Shown: in pieces, positions 1 to 11,986 of the stretch | How positions within the stretch are numbered: position 1 is the stretch's first letter | How the letters are laid out: each line of letters starts with the position of its first letter | Source: Owenia fusiformis | Lineage: Eukaryota; Annelida; Polychaeta; Sabellida; Oweniidae | Reading direction: 5' to 3' | Length of the DNA stretch: 60,000 nucleotides | Assembly (NCBI GenBank): GCA_903813345.2 | Contig: CAIIXF020000009.1 | Coordinates: forward strand, 19,495,759 to 19,555,758 | Program-made: the position numbers and the translations under genes | The notes under the pieces: model-generated | Databases searched by the model: none | Told to the model about the DNA's origin: nothing | What the model saw: the letters and a program-made list of their open reading frames with translations, nothing else

Positions 1-1989
1 CTGATCAAGTGCCAATTGTTCATTTTCACCAGATATTAGTCTTAGAGTTTGCTCATTACTTTGATACGTTGTCTGCGAGTGATTTTTAACTATATGTAGA
101 ATGATAGAATAGAATATGTATATTTCGTCTGAGAATTTTTTAACATTTTAGCATGAAATGCGTTGACACAGACATCAGTGTTACTCAATTTTGATGAAAC
201 GATGTACAATATGACGGGGCTTTACATGATTTTAAGCTATGTATTCTTCGTTAAACTTATGCTAGATGGTTATTCAAAATAGTGGTTACATTCATAGTAT
301 GGTTCATCCATAGTATGACATCATAATGGTACTGGTAAAAAGACATCATAATAGTCTGTGATCTCCATGAGTTGTAAAGTCTGCCAACGTTAAAAACCTC
401 ATCGGAGAATAGGTTTTGTGGAGGTAGGATACCCAACGCAGGAAAATGCATGCCATATTGCAAAGTAGTCTATAGAGAATGGACAGAATGCAGAGTAGTT
501 TAGGATTTAAAAATGTGGACCTTGCTCATTATTCACCAAATGAACATGAACTACAGTCCTATGTTGTTGGTCTCCATTCCAATGAGAAAATTGTAAGGGC
601 AGCCGGCCAGGTTGAAATAAGATAAGACTGGCCAAACAAATGTTTTCCAAAAATGGGTATCTAACCAACAATAAAAATACATTAGAGAAGATCCAAATTA
701 CTTTGTAGTGAATATTGTATCTACTGGACATGGACCTAGGGTGCTGAATATATAAATATAGTATCGTTTGCAGAAGTGATTATGCTCAGGATTAAAGATT
801 CCCAATTAATGTTAATGTGACGTTATTGTATACAGGGTGATCAATAAATAAGGTAAAAGTATCTGGTATTTCTTCAGATTTTACCCAATCCTCATAAAAA
901 TTGCACAGAATAATGTTCAAACATTATTAAATTGATAAATTAAGTTACAGATCAAAGTGTTGTGATTGGTTGAAGTTATGGTTGCCATAGCAACAGAAAG
1001 CATGAACACCCGGGGCAACTATCAAGAAACTAAATTTTCAGTCGAAGCACTTCTGGTAATATGTTTAAAATTACAATTGAAATGGCACATCATATTCTTA
1101 TTTATACCTTAAATAACTACTCTACTTAATGTCCCTTGTAAATTCAATAGTGGACTTTTTTGAGAAAAGGATACTTAAAGAGAGAATCAGATATAGCGAG
1201 CAGGCTAAACAAAAAATTGTTTCAATTTTAAAATATTTTTGGCTCATGTCATTCCTTGTCATGTCTATTTTCTAAAAATCACAAAAGTGCATACTTTATT
1301 CAAGGAAAACTAAAGATTTTTACAATAATGTATTATTTTTCTATAAGAATGGTTACCATTCTTATTATTTGGGAGAATTTAAACATTTTTCACCCATTTT
1401 TGCACCTTGAATCATTAATAACTTCATCAATTTATAACATATTGTGAATCTTTTGGGAGATATTGTTTTAGATATTGTAAGGAATAGATTGGTAGGTCAA
1501 TTATACAAGATGCTTGTAATTTTGTCCCCCCCCTATAGATCTGATTCTGCCTTTAAGTAAAGCCATATTGATAGTGGTTTATAATGGCAGCCAATTGGGA
1601 TTTTCCAAAATCCAAACGCCAATATCTTTTGAACTAGGTAAAAGAAAAAATTAAACCCTTCTGATTTTGAAAATTATCAATCATGTTTTTGTAACATATG
1701 TTTCGAGAGTCAAATATACAATTTGTAAATACATTTCTTAATTATCTTTATATTGTTCCAGATTTTTTTTTTCAGTGTGTCCGATCACTTTTTAAAATTA
1801 ACACCATTACAAGACTGACAAAGATTAATACGTTGTGAATAGCATTTGGAATTATATTCATTAATTTGATACTTATGTCTTTGCATTGTATGCCACAAAC
1901 AATAATACTTACATTACGATTGTTTCTAGTCAAGGTACTTTTCTGTTTGCCCTCAATTGCAGTAGTTGAATTGAACGAAACCAGTGCCA
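1..1989. other. Gene-free AT-rich stretch
   Basis: No convincing coding region is seen. Short open frames of 60 to 75 codons have no recognisable composition or domain. At about 834 a TA-flanked sequence starting CAGGGTGATCAATAAATAAGG resembles the end of a mariner-type MITE, but I could not find the matching inverted end nearby. Confidence 0.5.
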
Positions 1990-2185
1990 ACGCCTTATCT
2001 GTCCACTGATTCGTATCCCAACAGGCATTTGTCTTAAATAGAATTTAATCGCCATACTGGTTTCTAAATAACCAATAGAAAAACGGTAGCAGAATCAAAA
2101 TATTTACACAATATATGGTTCTAAGAAGTAGTATTCGACTGGATGGGGTCAGATAGTATGTTTACAAAAACATGCACGTGGTGAA
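1990..2185 (+). repeat. Dispersed repeat, copy 1 (shared with 28.8-29.0 kb)
   Basis: About 190 bp aligns by eye, in the same orientation, with 28803-28990. Shared blocks include a TCCACTGATTYGTATCCCA block, a CTAAAYAACCAATAGAAAA block and the right-hand GTTTACAAAAACA. The copies differ by many substitutions and small indels, so this is an old interspersed repeat. No coding content is seen. Confidence 0.7.
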
Positions 2186-2206
2186 TCTCAAAGCTCCATT
2201 TCATAT

Positions 2207-2950
2207 TTAATTAAGTAATGTATTCATAGATGTCGTACTAGTAGTTAAAAATGAGGTATCGTCAGCAGGACAGGTGACATCCATTGCCCGCAGTGCTTGT
2301 AACTCATTGAGTAAGTCAGCATTGAACAATTGGTACATCAGCATGGAATAGACCCCACCTCGATGCAGGACCCCCTGGCGTACATCAAATGGATCAGACA
2401 ACATGTTACTTACTCGCAACATGCATTTGTAATTATTGTAGAACTTGTATAGTCAGAGAAGTATGAATCGATGAGTAGCCATCTTGTGGAGTTGTGACGC
2501 TCTCTGCAGTTAAGGAATATGTTTTAAATAGAAGGCTTACTTCCTGCTTGGAACGATATTGTCAAAGATCTTTCTTAGACTGTCATGAGAGTACGTTATT
2601 CCTCTAAAATTGTCCTGCTCGAGTGGATCACGGTTTAAAAGTGGCAATAAAATACCCATTTGAAAATTTTGTGGAATGAATTCATTTGCTAATTAACTAT
2701 GGAACAAACGTATTTACCGCCATAACGAACGTGTTCGAACACGCTGAAACATTGTAGAACCCAGTTGCACGTTTCAAATTCAGGGAAAGAATGGCATTTT
2801 GGACCTCTTCAACAGTCAATGGATCACATAACATGGTGTCCTCATTATCAAAAGCTTCAGTTAACATACGCTCAATAGCATTGTTGCCTATCAGCTCGTG
2901 GTTTGGATTAAAATTTGGATTATTAGCCGGAGTGGCAAGGTAACCTTGAA
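2207..2950 (-). pseudogene. Decayed non-LTR retrotransposon reverse transcriptase fragment
   Basis: A minus-strand frame ending near 2207 carries a degraded reverse transcriptase palm: a V-R-Q-G-V-L type motif followed by a D-D motif in the position of the YADD box. Further upstream on the same strand, in other frames, are blocks typical of the fingers of LINE reverse transcriptases: a L-T-x-E-E-V-x-x-A-I-like helix near 2800, and a PLLNRDPLEQDNFRGI-like block near 2600. Frames are interrupted, the first D of the catalytic box is not preceded by Y-A, and no endonuclease is visible. It is a dead remnant of an unidentified clade. Confidence 0.65.
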
Positions 2951-3571
2951 TTACTCGTGTCTCTAGCCAATTTCTTGGCTAGAGGTAGTTTCATCTGGAA
3001 TACTGTGAACTCCATTTGAAAAAAGCTGGCCGGCGTGTCATAAATTTATTGAATATGGAAAAGCCATATTTAGACTGAGGAATGAGGATTGAAAGGTGTT
3101 CACGACAACGTTCAGCTCATCTTTATTACGATAGACAGGAAGTGAATGGTGATAATGTTGTTTTTATGAAGCATTTTTAAGAAGCATTTAAAATCAAATC
3201 CACGGCAATATTTGAAATAATTAAACAGAGAAAACACTTCCGATTTTATAATCCATGATTTTATCGATCAAAAAATATTTTTATGAATTTTTTCGATATC
3301 TGCTGAAATACTAGTGGTATGTATAGTTGCGTTTCTTGTTTAATTACGAAATAGGTAGGGTCAAGACCCGGGGGTAAAGAATATGTTTTTATCGCCTAGA
3401 ATTCGTTTAGGCTGAGGTTTTGGGCTCAAAGAATTGGTGTCTACAGGGTGGGCCAAAAAACCACCCCCTACCCGATATTCCTGATAAATATTCATTTCTG
3501 AACATGTACACCAATAAATATATATTATTTTAAACATAATTTAATTTGCAACAAAATGATATATAATAGCA

Positions 3572-3577
3572 CCATTT
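3572..3577. repeat. Polinton target-site duplication, left copy (CCATTT)
   Basis: The six bases CCATTT directly precede the AG terminus of the Polinton and are repeated exactly after its CT terminus at 17885-17890. Six-base duplications are characteristic of Polinton/Maverick integration. Confidence 0.93.
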
Positions 3578-3629
3578 AGTAGTATTATCCGTTGTCGAGC
3601 ATCCTTGGTAGATCGGTAGATCGGTAGAT
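3578..3629 (+). repeat. Polinton left terminal inverted repeat (strict part)
   Basis: 52 bases identical in reverse complement to 17833-17884. The inner portion holds three tandem copies of an 8-bp GTAGATCG unit. Confidence 0.93.
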
Positions 3630-3639
3630 CGATTGTATA

Positions 3640-3935
3640 ACATGGAATCAAATAAGATAACAAGTAACATTTTTAGATAAGATAACGTGGAATCAGATAA
3701 GATAACAAGTAACTTTTTTAAATCTAGCAGTGGATTCAGAAAAGATGAGACCCGGGATTCAGATAAGTAACTTTTTATACCGATGAGTATGTTTTAATCT
3801 AGCAGTGGATTCAAATTAAATTACGACCTTGGATTCAGATAAAGCTAGAGGCTAAATGTCTCCCTTCTTAATGGTTTTAGCCTCTCGTACCAACCCGTGC
3901 AAGATCTAGATTCGGATAAGATAAAGATAAGATAA
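3640..3935. repeat. Left subterminal GATAAG-rich region
   Basis: Many copies of GATAAGATAA and GGATTCAGATAAG-like words follow the left inverted repeat. The mirror region at the right end (17590-17832) is built from the same words in the opposite sense. A stray copy lies at about 4356-4373. The two regions are not colinear beyond the 52-bp repeat, so they look like rapidly turning-over subterminal repeats rather than an extended TIR. Confidence 0.75.
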
Positions 3936-6060
3936 TATGGGTAAGACAACATCTGAAAGAGGCTAAATGAATGTAAGGGCTGCCCAAGAGGGGGCATTGA
4001 GGACGCTTTTGTCACATTTAAAATTTACTTGCCATATTTTCTCAGATTCATTTCTTTTTAGTGAGTCAAAGCATTTAATGCAACAAACATCCGTTATGTT
4101 CCATCGTTTGATTACTGGTTGGAATTAGTCGTCTTGCACCCAATTTCATTCGGAACGAATTATCTATTTTGTCACTTTCAAAACACTTGTCAGTCGGATG
4201 AATATACAAAATTGTCACTTGCAAGGATTTATTTGTCACATTTGTTCGTTTTTGAAATACCTTAAAGTCACATTTTAGAGGTCCGGTCGCCTTGTCACAT
4301 AACCCTTGGGGAGCCCCAATGTGTCACCTACTCCTTTCTGAATGGATAGCCTCCCCGGGATTCAGATAAGATAAACACCGCCCGTGTTATTGATAACAAT
4401 GTACACAAACTTACATAATCTAGCGCTATAAGAGGAAGGGGTATGGGTCAAGATTTTCAAGGAAAAAGAACATTTCAAATATTTGGTAAGTACACAACAA
4501 AATCTTTATTGTATTGTGTATATTTATTACCTGTATTTTATATCATAATATTATAATTCACGCTGAAGGACAGTAGTAGACACTTATTATAGTCCGGTAA
4601 ATTTCCATCAGAATAGGTTCATGGTGTATCGTTTCGCACTTTGTTGAGATGCAACTGTTATTTTATCCTGTATGTCTAGTTTCTAATCCAATTAGCTCGT
4701 ACCTGGAAAACGAATTAGATGGTTAGTTGGAGTAAAAAGGTGTCGTGGTGCATTTCGGAAAACATGCTACAATGCAAAATCACTTAAAAAATTGTTTACC
4801 CATGAATAAGGATTATCTTGTGTGTTTAACAAAGTAGACACCTGTCCCACTAGACAAGGTTGTGTAAAGGCATTGATGAATAAATTAATGAGCTATCTAA
4901 CATATAATCGTTTGGAAAATATGACGAAAGCTTCACTGGGTTTGAAATGCAAATATGTCTTCAAATACCAGCCTGAAAATATTTTTCACTTAAATTAGGA
5001 GACTAAAAATCAAATTGCGTAAGTACGCTTACAAAGGAAATCACATTGACTCTCAAAAACATCAGAAATTAGAGGACCAAAAAATTTTAACACCTCAATT
5101 AAGGTTTAAGAAATGTATTACTGGTCTGGATCAAGCTATTGAAAATGAACGTGAAGGGTTTTAGGGGTCGGACATGCCAGTCTCCAAAAATTACGTACCA
5201 CCTTAATTAAGTTAGTTGTTTATCTTACATTGAATATAATTAAAACTCACCAAAGAACTGTAGTCCTTCTTTGTTAGATTTCTGTTTAAAATTCACTTGT
5301 TCCAGCAGCACGATTTCTGAAACATATGTTTTAGCACGTGTTTCAGTCCTCATGCTAAAATTACAAGAAGCTAAGCGTATTTCTTATGGTTTACGCAATG
5401 TAGCACTGTAATTCAAAGAGTTTATCCTTCAGAATACAAAGAGGTAACTATTACTCAGTTAAATGTGCTTCCATATGGTTAACTTCCATGACAAATCCAT
5501 AGCCTCTACAGATTGTACTGACATATTGAGGCATGTCGAATAGTCGTTATATTACTTGTCACTGTCCGCTACTGTATGATCCATCGAGAAGTGAAGGATG
5601 CGACACGTTGGAACCTGATAATATGTAGGAGTTGATGATACTGACCAAAGGTGGTTATAGGTAGAGACACACGTGATACTTATCAACCAATTACACTTTA
5701 AATTAAATTGACTCGCCACTGATATAGCGGTCGGTACTTATGTGATAGCAGATAACCATATGTTTATTTCACATCATATAACCATTGAATAGAAATTATT
5801 TAAAGTAGCAACAAAAGTTATGTTTCAAAAGCATGCCAGTGTTCCCTAAACTTTAAATTGAAACGATGTAGGTCATTGAAGGTTTGAGTCTCAATCAACA
5901 TTAAAGTTGAAAGTAACCTTTTAGAGTCACTGCCAAATAACGAGCTTCATAATCAAGTAAGAGTTATAGTAGCATCGTAACAGTCTCATCTCATCTTTGC
6001 GATCCCTTTAATTGTAATTCTAATAAGGATTGTTATCTCATATACAGGGTACAAAGACAT
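3936..6060. other. Polinton left arm, non-coding
   Basis: No open frame above 60 codons and no recognisable protein motif. Between about 4009 and 4300 the word TTGTCAC recurs at least five times at irregular spacing, and GGATTCAGATAAG recurs once near 4360. Otherwise unremarkable AT-rich DNA. Confidence 0.5.
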
Positions 6061-6079
6061 AGTTTCTAATGCTATAAGT

Positions 6080-6410
6080 ACGATGGCTGAAATAGCAACT
6101 TCGCTGTAGCGAGTTAGTGTGTAGTATTCTTTCGATGGTTTTTAGCTTCAGTCATTTCGCTGTAGCGAGTTAGTGTATAGCATTTAACAGATCCCGGGAA
6201 TACGATGGCCGAAATAGGAATTTCGCTGTAGCGAGTTATTGTATAGCATTTAACAGACCCCGGGAATACGATGGCCGAAATAGCAATTTCGCTGTAGCGA
6301 GTTAGTGTGTAGTATTCTTTCGATGGTTTTTAGCTTCAGTCATTTCGCTGTAGCGAGTAAGTGAATAGCATTAAACAGACCCGGGAATACGATGGATGAA
6401 ATAGCGGATC
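6080..6410. repeat. Tandem repeat of mixed 56/66-bp units with a TCGCTGTAGCGA core
   Basis: Five copies of the near-palindrome TCGCTGTAGCGA start at 6101, 6157, 6223, 6289 and 6345, giving spacings of 56, 66, 66 and 56 bp. The two unit types differ in their linkers: one has GTATTCTTTCGATGG, the other CATTTAACAGA plus CCCGGGAATACGATGG. Confidence 0.85.
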
Positions 6411-6649
6411 TATGTTGAAAATAAACAAACCCAAAGTTTAAGCTCTACAGTGCTACATACAAACCCTCGAGACTGTTCAGATTCGAGCTTGTTTATAAGG
6501 TTGCTCAGTAACAAGGTTGACAAGATCTTTCCCGGCTTGCATTAGGGACTGTATATAAGTTTAACATGTATATGTATATGCTCATTATACGAGATGGAGA
6601 AAAGCATAGAGGACAGACTGACTTCCTCAAATTTACATTTATGGCCACC

Positions 6650-7255
6650 GGGTCCAAACATGCCATGTTCTGCCATGTTGCCAAGTGGTAAATCTACAAG
6701 ATGCAGTCACTTGGCATATACTTGTTAGTAACATGGCAATATTTTAGCAAGTACCTTTCTGACAACATGCTACTAGTCTAGCATGTGAAAGACAGAGCAA
6801 CTGGCTCAACATGGCATGTTGAATGTGCAAGTGATTATTCAAGATTTATTCTATATTAGAACATGTACTATTTTGGTTGGACATGGCATCTTGTTTTAGC
6901 ATGTGTACAGATCAGAATGCGAGTACTGCCATGTTCGCATGTTGGATGTGCATGTTGATTTGTACATGTTGCATTGGCATACTTGCCATCTTATATTTGC
7001 ATGTGTGCCAAGTACCTTGATTCAAGTGATCCCAAGTTCACAACTTACCAAGTACAGCATGTTGTCATGTGATAAATATGGCTACTGGCTGTAGCATGGC
7101 ATGTTGGATGTCCATGTTATAATAATGTCTATTAATGCTCAACATGGTTCTACTTGCCATCTTGTATTAGCATCTGTACCATGTACCAGAAATGTTGGTG
7201 GTGCCATGTGTGCATGTTGCCAAGTTCAACAGACATAGTCATTTATTGATCCTGG
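6650..7255. repeat. Degenerate CATG-rich repeat region
   Basis: Dense, irregular recurrence of words such as CCATGTTGCCAAGT, GCATGTTGG, AACATGGCA and CTTGCCATCTTG. It shares vocabulary, mostly in reverse complement, with the regular 91-bp array at 10286-11700, suggesting a decayed inverted relative of it. No fixed period could be measured by eye. Confidence 0.55.
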
Positions 7256-7515
7256 CAATGATCTTTAATTCATACATTGTATATGTGTTGGATGAACATT
7301 GTGTCATTTTTAATGATACATCACACTGATATTTTACATTTCTTATGCTGTATTTAAAACTTGACTTATAACTTATATTTTTGCATTTGTCATGTTGTTT
7401 ACATTTTGTATTTTGTAGTTAGTTTAGTCTAAGTTATTTTTGTATATTGTACATTGTACTGACTAATATGTCATTGTGATGACATCTGAGTCAATAAAAG
7501 ATGTACGTGAACGCT

Positions 7516-8142
7516 GCTCCTGCCAAGTGGACACTTTATCATTAGGGTCTGGTATGTGATCACCGCTCCTGCCAAGTTGACCCTGTATCATTAGGGTCTG
7601 GTATGTGATCACCGCTCCTGCCAAGTTGACCCTGTATCATTAGGGTCTGGTACGCAATCACCGCTCCTGCCAAGTTGACCCCGTATCATTAGGGTCTGGT
7701 ACACGAATGCCGCTCCTGCCAAGTGGACCCTCTATCATTAGGGTCTGGGACACGATCACCGCTCCTGCCAAGTGGACCCTGTATCATTAGGGTCTGGTAC
7801 GCGTCCTGTGTCCTCAGTGGGTAGGTCAGGGTTAGGTAATCATTTAAAACCCCATCTGGTTTAATAGGGTTGGTTAGGGTGGGTTGAGGTTACGGTTTAA
7901 ACTCATTTCACTTTTTGTGCCAGACCCTACTGATAGCGATCGCTGCTCCTGCCAAGTAGATCCTGTATCATTAGGGTCTGGTATGCAAACGCCGCTCCTG
8001 TCAAGTGAACCTTGTATCATTAGGGTCTGGTACACGAATGCCGCTCCTGCCAAGTGGACCCTCTATCATTAGGGTCTGGGACACGATCGCCGCTCCTGCC
8101 AAGTGGACCCTGTATCATTAGGGTCTGGTACGCGTCCTGTGT
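7516..8142. repeat. 49-bp tandem repeats in two blocks
   Basis: The unit begins GCTCCTGCCAAGTKGACC and contains ATCATTAGGGTCTGG. Copies start at 7516, 7565, 7614 and 7663 (period 49) and continue to about 7800; a second block runs from about 7942 to 8142. Each block is followed by the same segment (a GTCCTCAGTGGGTAGGTCAGG block to a GGTTTAATAGGGTTGG block, near 7810-7880 and 8142-8205), so a larger unit of about 332 bp has itself been duplicated. Confidence 0.85.
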
Positions 8143-8194
8143 CCTCAGTGGGTAGGTCAGGGTTAGGTAATCATTTAAAACCCCATCTGGTTTA

Positions 8195-8375
8195 ATAGGG
8201 TTGGGGTTGGTTAGGGTTAGGGTTAAGGTTAGAATTAAATTCTTTTTTTTTATATTTTGACATAGAAAAATTTATTCATTTATGGAATTCATTTTTTAAT
8301 TTATTTTACATTTTTGACACACATATTCATGGTCTTAGGGTTACAGTTAAGGTTAGGGTTAAATTCATTTTTTGG
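8195..8375. repeat. Degenerate TTAGGG-like tracts inside the Polinton
   Basis: Two short tracts with GGTTAGGGTTAGGGTTAAGG and GGTTACAGTTAAGGTTAGGG at about 8195-8233 and 8336-8370 resemble the metazoan telomere repeat TTAGGG. They are interior, short and imperfect, and are separated by AT-rich DNA. Confidence 0.6.
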
Positions 8376-8399
8376 GGTAAGGGTTAAATTCATTTTTTG

Positions 8400-9300
8400 A
8401 ATTTTTTCATTTCTCATTATCAAATTTCCCGCCATTTTTCAAATAAAAGTTGAACTTTTTAATGATGCGCCACTTCAATGGTTTAGCATATCAAAAATAT
8501 TTTGCAACTAACGTCAGACCTGCCAACCTGAAATTGGTTTTGAACGAGGTCATGGTAAATAAAAGTTAAATGAAAGTTCATTTAGTTAAATGAAATGGGA
8601 AAACAAAAGAATATGACAAAAATTAATGAGTAATCAGTCTGATTATTAAAAGCCCATGATGTAAGTTGGCCCTAACAAGTATTATGAGGGTTCCTTTGCT
8701 CGCCCAGTTTTAACAGAAAAAATACATTTCCTTGCTGTAAAACTGAAAGTAAAAGAAAGAAGTCCAATAATCAAGGTTACTGACTGTAGATTTAGCTCAA
8801 ACACGGTAGATTAAGGGAGATTTCAGTCAAAAATACGGGAGGTTTTTACGGCCATTTTCACAGTAAAATGGAATTAAAAAAATTATGGTAGATTTTAGTA
8901 GAAGTACGGTACAGGAGATAACAGTAGTTTTACGGGTTTAAACGGTATGGGAGTTTTGTTGCATTTACGGAAAAACAAAATATTTTACGGGAGATTTACA
9001 TAAAAACGTATGGTCGGCAGTGACATCATTTTTTCCAATGTCAATCTTTTCTAAATATGCAAAACTTCAAATATAAACCAATGTTGATTGTCTAACCTGA
9101 GATTAAAGGAAGTATATATGTTTGAAATATTATGTACCATTGGTTTCTATGAGAACTAAGAAATTTTGAAATGCATTTTTCTCTGAACCATTTTAAAGCA
9201 TTGATGAGTTCATTTCTTGCCTATTTTTGAACCAATTTTCTTAATTTTTCACCAAAATCATGTGAGGATGAATGCTATACATTGGTTTGAATTATCGCTT
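8400..9300 (+). repeat. Dispersed repeat inside the Polinton (inverted copy at 54.4-55.1 kb)
   Basis: Several blocks here match the reverse complement of 54440-55090 in the same relative order, including TTTCCCGCCATTTTTCAA, CCACTTCAATGGTTTAGC, AACCAATGTTGATTGTCTAA, ACCATTGGTTTCTATGAGAA and CATGTGAGGATGAATGC. This shows that a genomic repeat family is shared between the Polinton's left arm and flanking host DNA. No coding content is recognised. Confidence 0.75.
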
Positions 9301-10285
9301 ATTAGAATATATATGTGATCTCTAAAAGTTAGTTATAAAAGTTAGTTTTATATAAATTCATAATTAGCAATTAAAAAAAAGTTTCACATTCTTCCATATA
9401 ACACTGAGTAAGACTACAGTATAAGCCAAAGTGATTTAGACCTTATATGGGGACTTAAAGTGTTATTGATTATAAATATAAATTCATAAAGATGTGCATT
9501 TATGGTCTTTCTACAGAGCAGAAAACTCATGGGCAGTGGTAAATGTTCTGTATTTGCAAATTGCTAACTGTAATATTTGAATATACAGATTTTCAATTCT
9601 ACATAAATACAGTTATATTCTTATTTAAAGATGTTATTTCAAGATGTTTCTGACCAGGGAGCCTACTTAGTGAACTAGCTAATTGACACTCAGATTGGAA
9701 CATTAGTACAAGGATACTATAATGTTCACATGTGTTTAGAATTGTGTTAGAATTGTATCAGTGATATGCTGTTCATAGCTTTGTATCATTAACAAGTTTA
9801 TTACTTACACTTATTCCATAATAAAATCATCTCTACATAATAAATTATTCTCTGCAATCTATTTTTGTTTTATGAGAACATAAAGTTAGTAATCTATTAT
9901 TATCATATCGAAACATTTTACATGTTTTAAGTCGCAGTGAATTCTAAGATATAATGCAAAGGAAAAGTCAAATCCCTCATGGAATTCTTTAAAAACAGCC
10001 CTCCCCCTGCTTCCCTCCCTGGCAAAAGCTGACTACTGGCCTAATAGTGGCAGAATACTAATGTAGTCAGTGTAGTAAGTGGTCAGCTAACCTAGAATAT
10101 TGTAGAGGATGATTTCTTCATATACTTACTACAAAGCTCAAACTTATATACCAATTTACCATTTTTTCAAATTACATTTTCCAAATTTGTGTTCATTTCA
10201 TTAGTTTTACCGTTCATTAAACAAGCTTTTTAGTTTAAAAATATATTTTATCATTTAATTTCCCATTCCAAATAAACAAACGTGT
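9301..10285. other. Polinton left arm, non-coding
   Basis: AT-rich DNA with no recognisable gene or repeat structure. It ends where the 91-bp satellite starts. Confidence 0.5.
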
Positions 10286-11700
10286 CATTTTGGAACTTGA
10301 TCCACATGCTGCACATGCGAGATGTATAGTTGAAACTTGGCAAGATGCTATTCAAACATGCAACATGGCAGCATGTCACTTGCTAACTTGGTCCACATGC
10401 TGCACATGCGAGTCGTATGGTTTAAACGTGGCAAGATGCTATCTGTACATGCAACATGGTACCATGTCACTTGGCAACTTGGTCCACATGCTGCACATGC
10501 GAGCTGTATAGTTTACTTGGCAAGATGCTATTTCAACATGCAACATGGTAGCATGTCACTTGCTAACTTGGTCCACATGCTGCACATGCGAGATGTATAG
10601 TTTAAACTTGGCAAGATGCTATCTGTACATGCAACATGGTACCATGTCACTTGGCAACTTGGTCCACATGCTGCACATGCGAGTTGTATAGTTTAAACTT
10701 GGCAAGATGCTATTTCAACATGCAACATGGTAGCATGTCACTTGCTAACTTGGTCCACATGCTGCACATGCGAGCTGTATAGTTTAAACTTGGCAAGATG
10801 CTATTTGAATATGCAACATGGTAGCATGTCACTTGCTAACTTTGTCCACATGCTGCACATGCGAGATGTATAGTTTAAACTTGGCAAGATGCTATTTGAA
10901 CATGCAACATGGCAGCATGTCACTTGCTAACTTGGTCCACATGCAGCACATGCGAGATGTATAGTTTAAACTTGGCAAGATGCTATTTCAACATGCAACA
11001 TGGTACCATGTCACTTGCTAACTTGGTCCACATGCTGCACATGCGAGATGTATAGTTTAAACTTGGCAAGATGCTATCTGTACATGCAACATGGTACCAT
11101 GTCACTTGGCAACTTGGTCCACATGCTGCACATGCGAGTTGTATAGTTTAAACTTGGCAAGATGCTATTTCAACATGCAACATGGTAGCATGTCACTTGC
11201 TAACTTGGTCCACATGCTGCACATGCGAGCTGTATAGTTTAAACTTGGCAAGATGCTATTTGAATATGCAACATGGTAGCATGTCACTTGCTAACTTGGT
11301 CCACATGCTGCACATGCGAGATGTATAGTTTAAATTTGGCAAGATGCTATTTGAACATGCAACATGGCAGCATGTCACTTGCTAACTTGGTCCACATGCA
11401 GCACATGCGAGATGTATAGTTTAAACTTGGCAAGATGCTATTTGAACATGCAACATGGCAGCATGTCACTTGCTAACTTGGTCCACATGCTGCACATGCG
11501 AGATGTATAGTTTAAACTTGGCAAGATGCTATTTGAACATGCAACATGGCAGCATGTCACTTGCTAACTTGGTCCACATGCTGCACATGCGAGATGTATA
11601 GTTTAAACTTGGCAAGATGCTATTTCAACATGCAACATGGTACCATGTCACTTGCTAACTTGGTCCACATGCTGGGCAACGTGTATACTTCGTACTTGGC
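10286..11700. repeat. 91-bp satellite array, about 15.5 copies, abutting the Polinton gene cluster
   Basis: The unit contains GGTCCACATGCTGCACATGC, then GTATAGTTTAAACTTGGCAAG, then CAACATGGTAGCATGTCACTT. Successive GTCCACATGC starts at 10391, 10482, 10571, 10662 and 10753 give a period of 91, with one 89-bp copy. Variants such as TTGAACATGC, TTCAACATGC and CTGTACATGC occur in blocks, indicating multi-unit duplications. Many internal CATG palindromes. The last partial unit ends about 25 bp before the first capsid-cluster ATG (11726), so promoter elements for the cluster probably lie in or right after the array. Confidence 0.92.
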
Positions 11701-11725
11701 AAGATGCTAATTGTACTTGGTGCAC

Positions 11726-11986
11726 ATGGCATGTAGTACCCCGGTGGCCTTAGCTGCAAATTTATGCATAGCTGATGACATAAAGTCTTTTAAGAATATC
11801 ATAGAGCAAATGTTTGCTGATAATATCATCAATCCAGGTCGTCTAGTGACATTGAAAGTATATAAGGGATTAGTGCTTAAAAGACAACCACATTTAAGTG
11901 AGCAGGTGACTGAAGCCTATGATCGTCTGCTGATTGAGCTCCGTAGGAGAAAATATGACGGATCTATACCTATATTTAGACAGTAA
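11726..11986 (+). CDS. Small Polinton protein of unknown function (first ORF of the cluster)
   Basis: I chose the ATG at 11726; the frame opens a few codons earlier in the last satellite unit. The 86-residue product is rich in charged residues in its second half and is predicted mostly helical, with a F-K-N-I-I-E-Q-M-F type amphipathic stretch and an R-R-R-K cluster near the end. It overlaps the next gene by 32 nt in another frame, as in compact viral late regions. I do not recognise the family. Codon use like its neighbours and the tight overlap support a real gene, possibly a minor virion or DNA-binding protein. Confidence 0.55.
   Translation: MACSTPVALAANLCIADDIKSFKNIIEQMFADNIINPGRLVTLKVYKGLVLKRQPHLSEQVTEAYDRLLIELRRRKYDGSIPIFRQ

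Noticed and set aside
8195-8375. A true chromosome end or interstitial telomere fusion
   Set aside because: The tracts are short, imperfect, and inside a defined transposon.
10290-10600. Overlapping open frames of 73-87 codons in the 91-bp satellite
   Set aside because: They follow the repeat period and shift frame between units; composition is that of the satellite, with no start context or conservation.
10286-11700. CRISPR-like appearance of regularly spaced repeats
   Set aside because: Units are tandem with no unique spacers, in an animal genome with no cas genes.
3936-11700. A hidden polymerase B gene in the left arm
   Set aside because: No long frame on either strand, and the polymerase C-terminus is at the opposite end. 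A profile search would still be needed to exclude highly decayed fragments.
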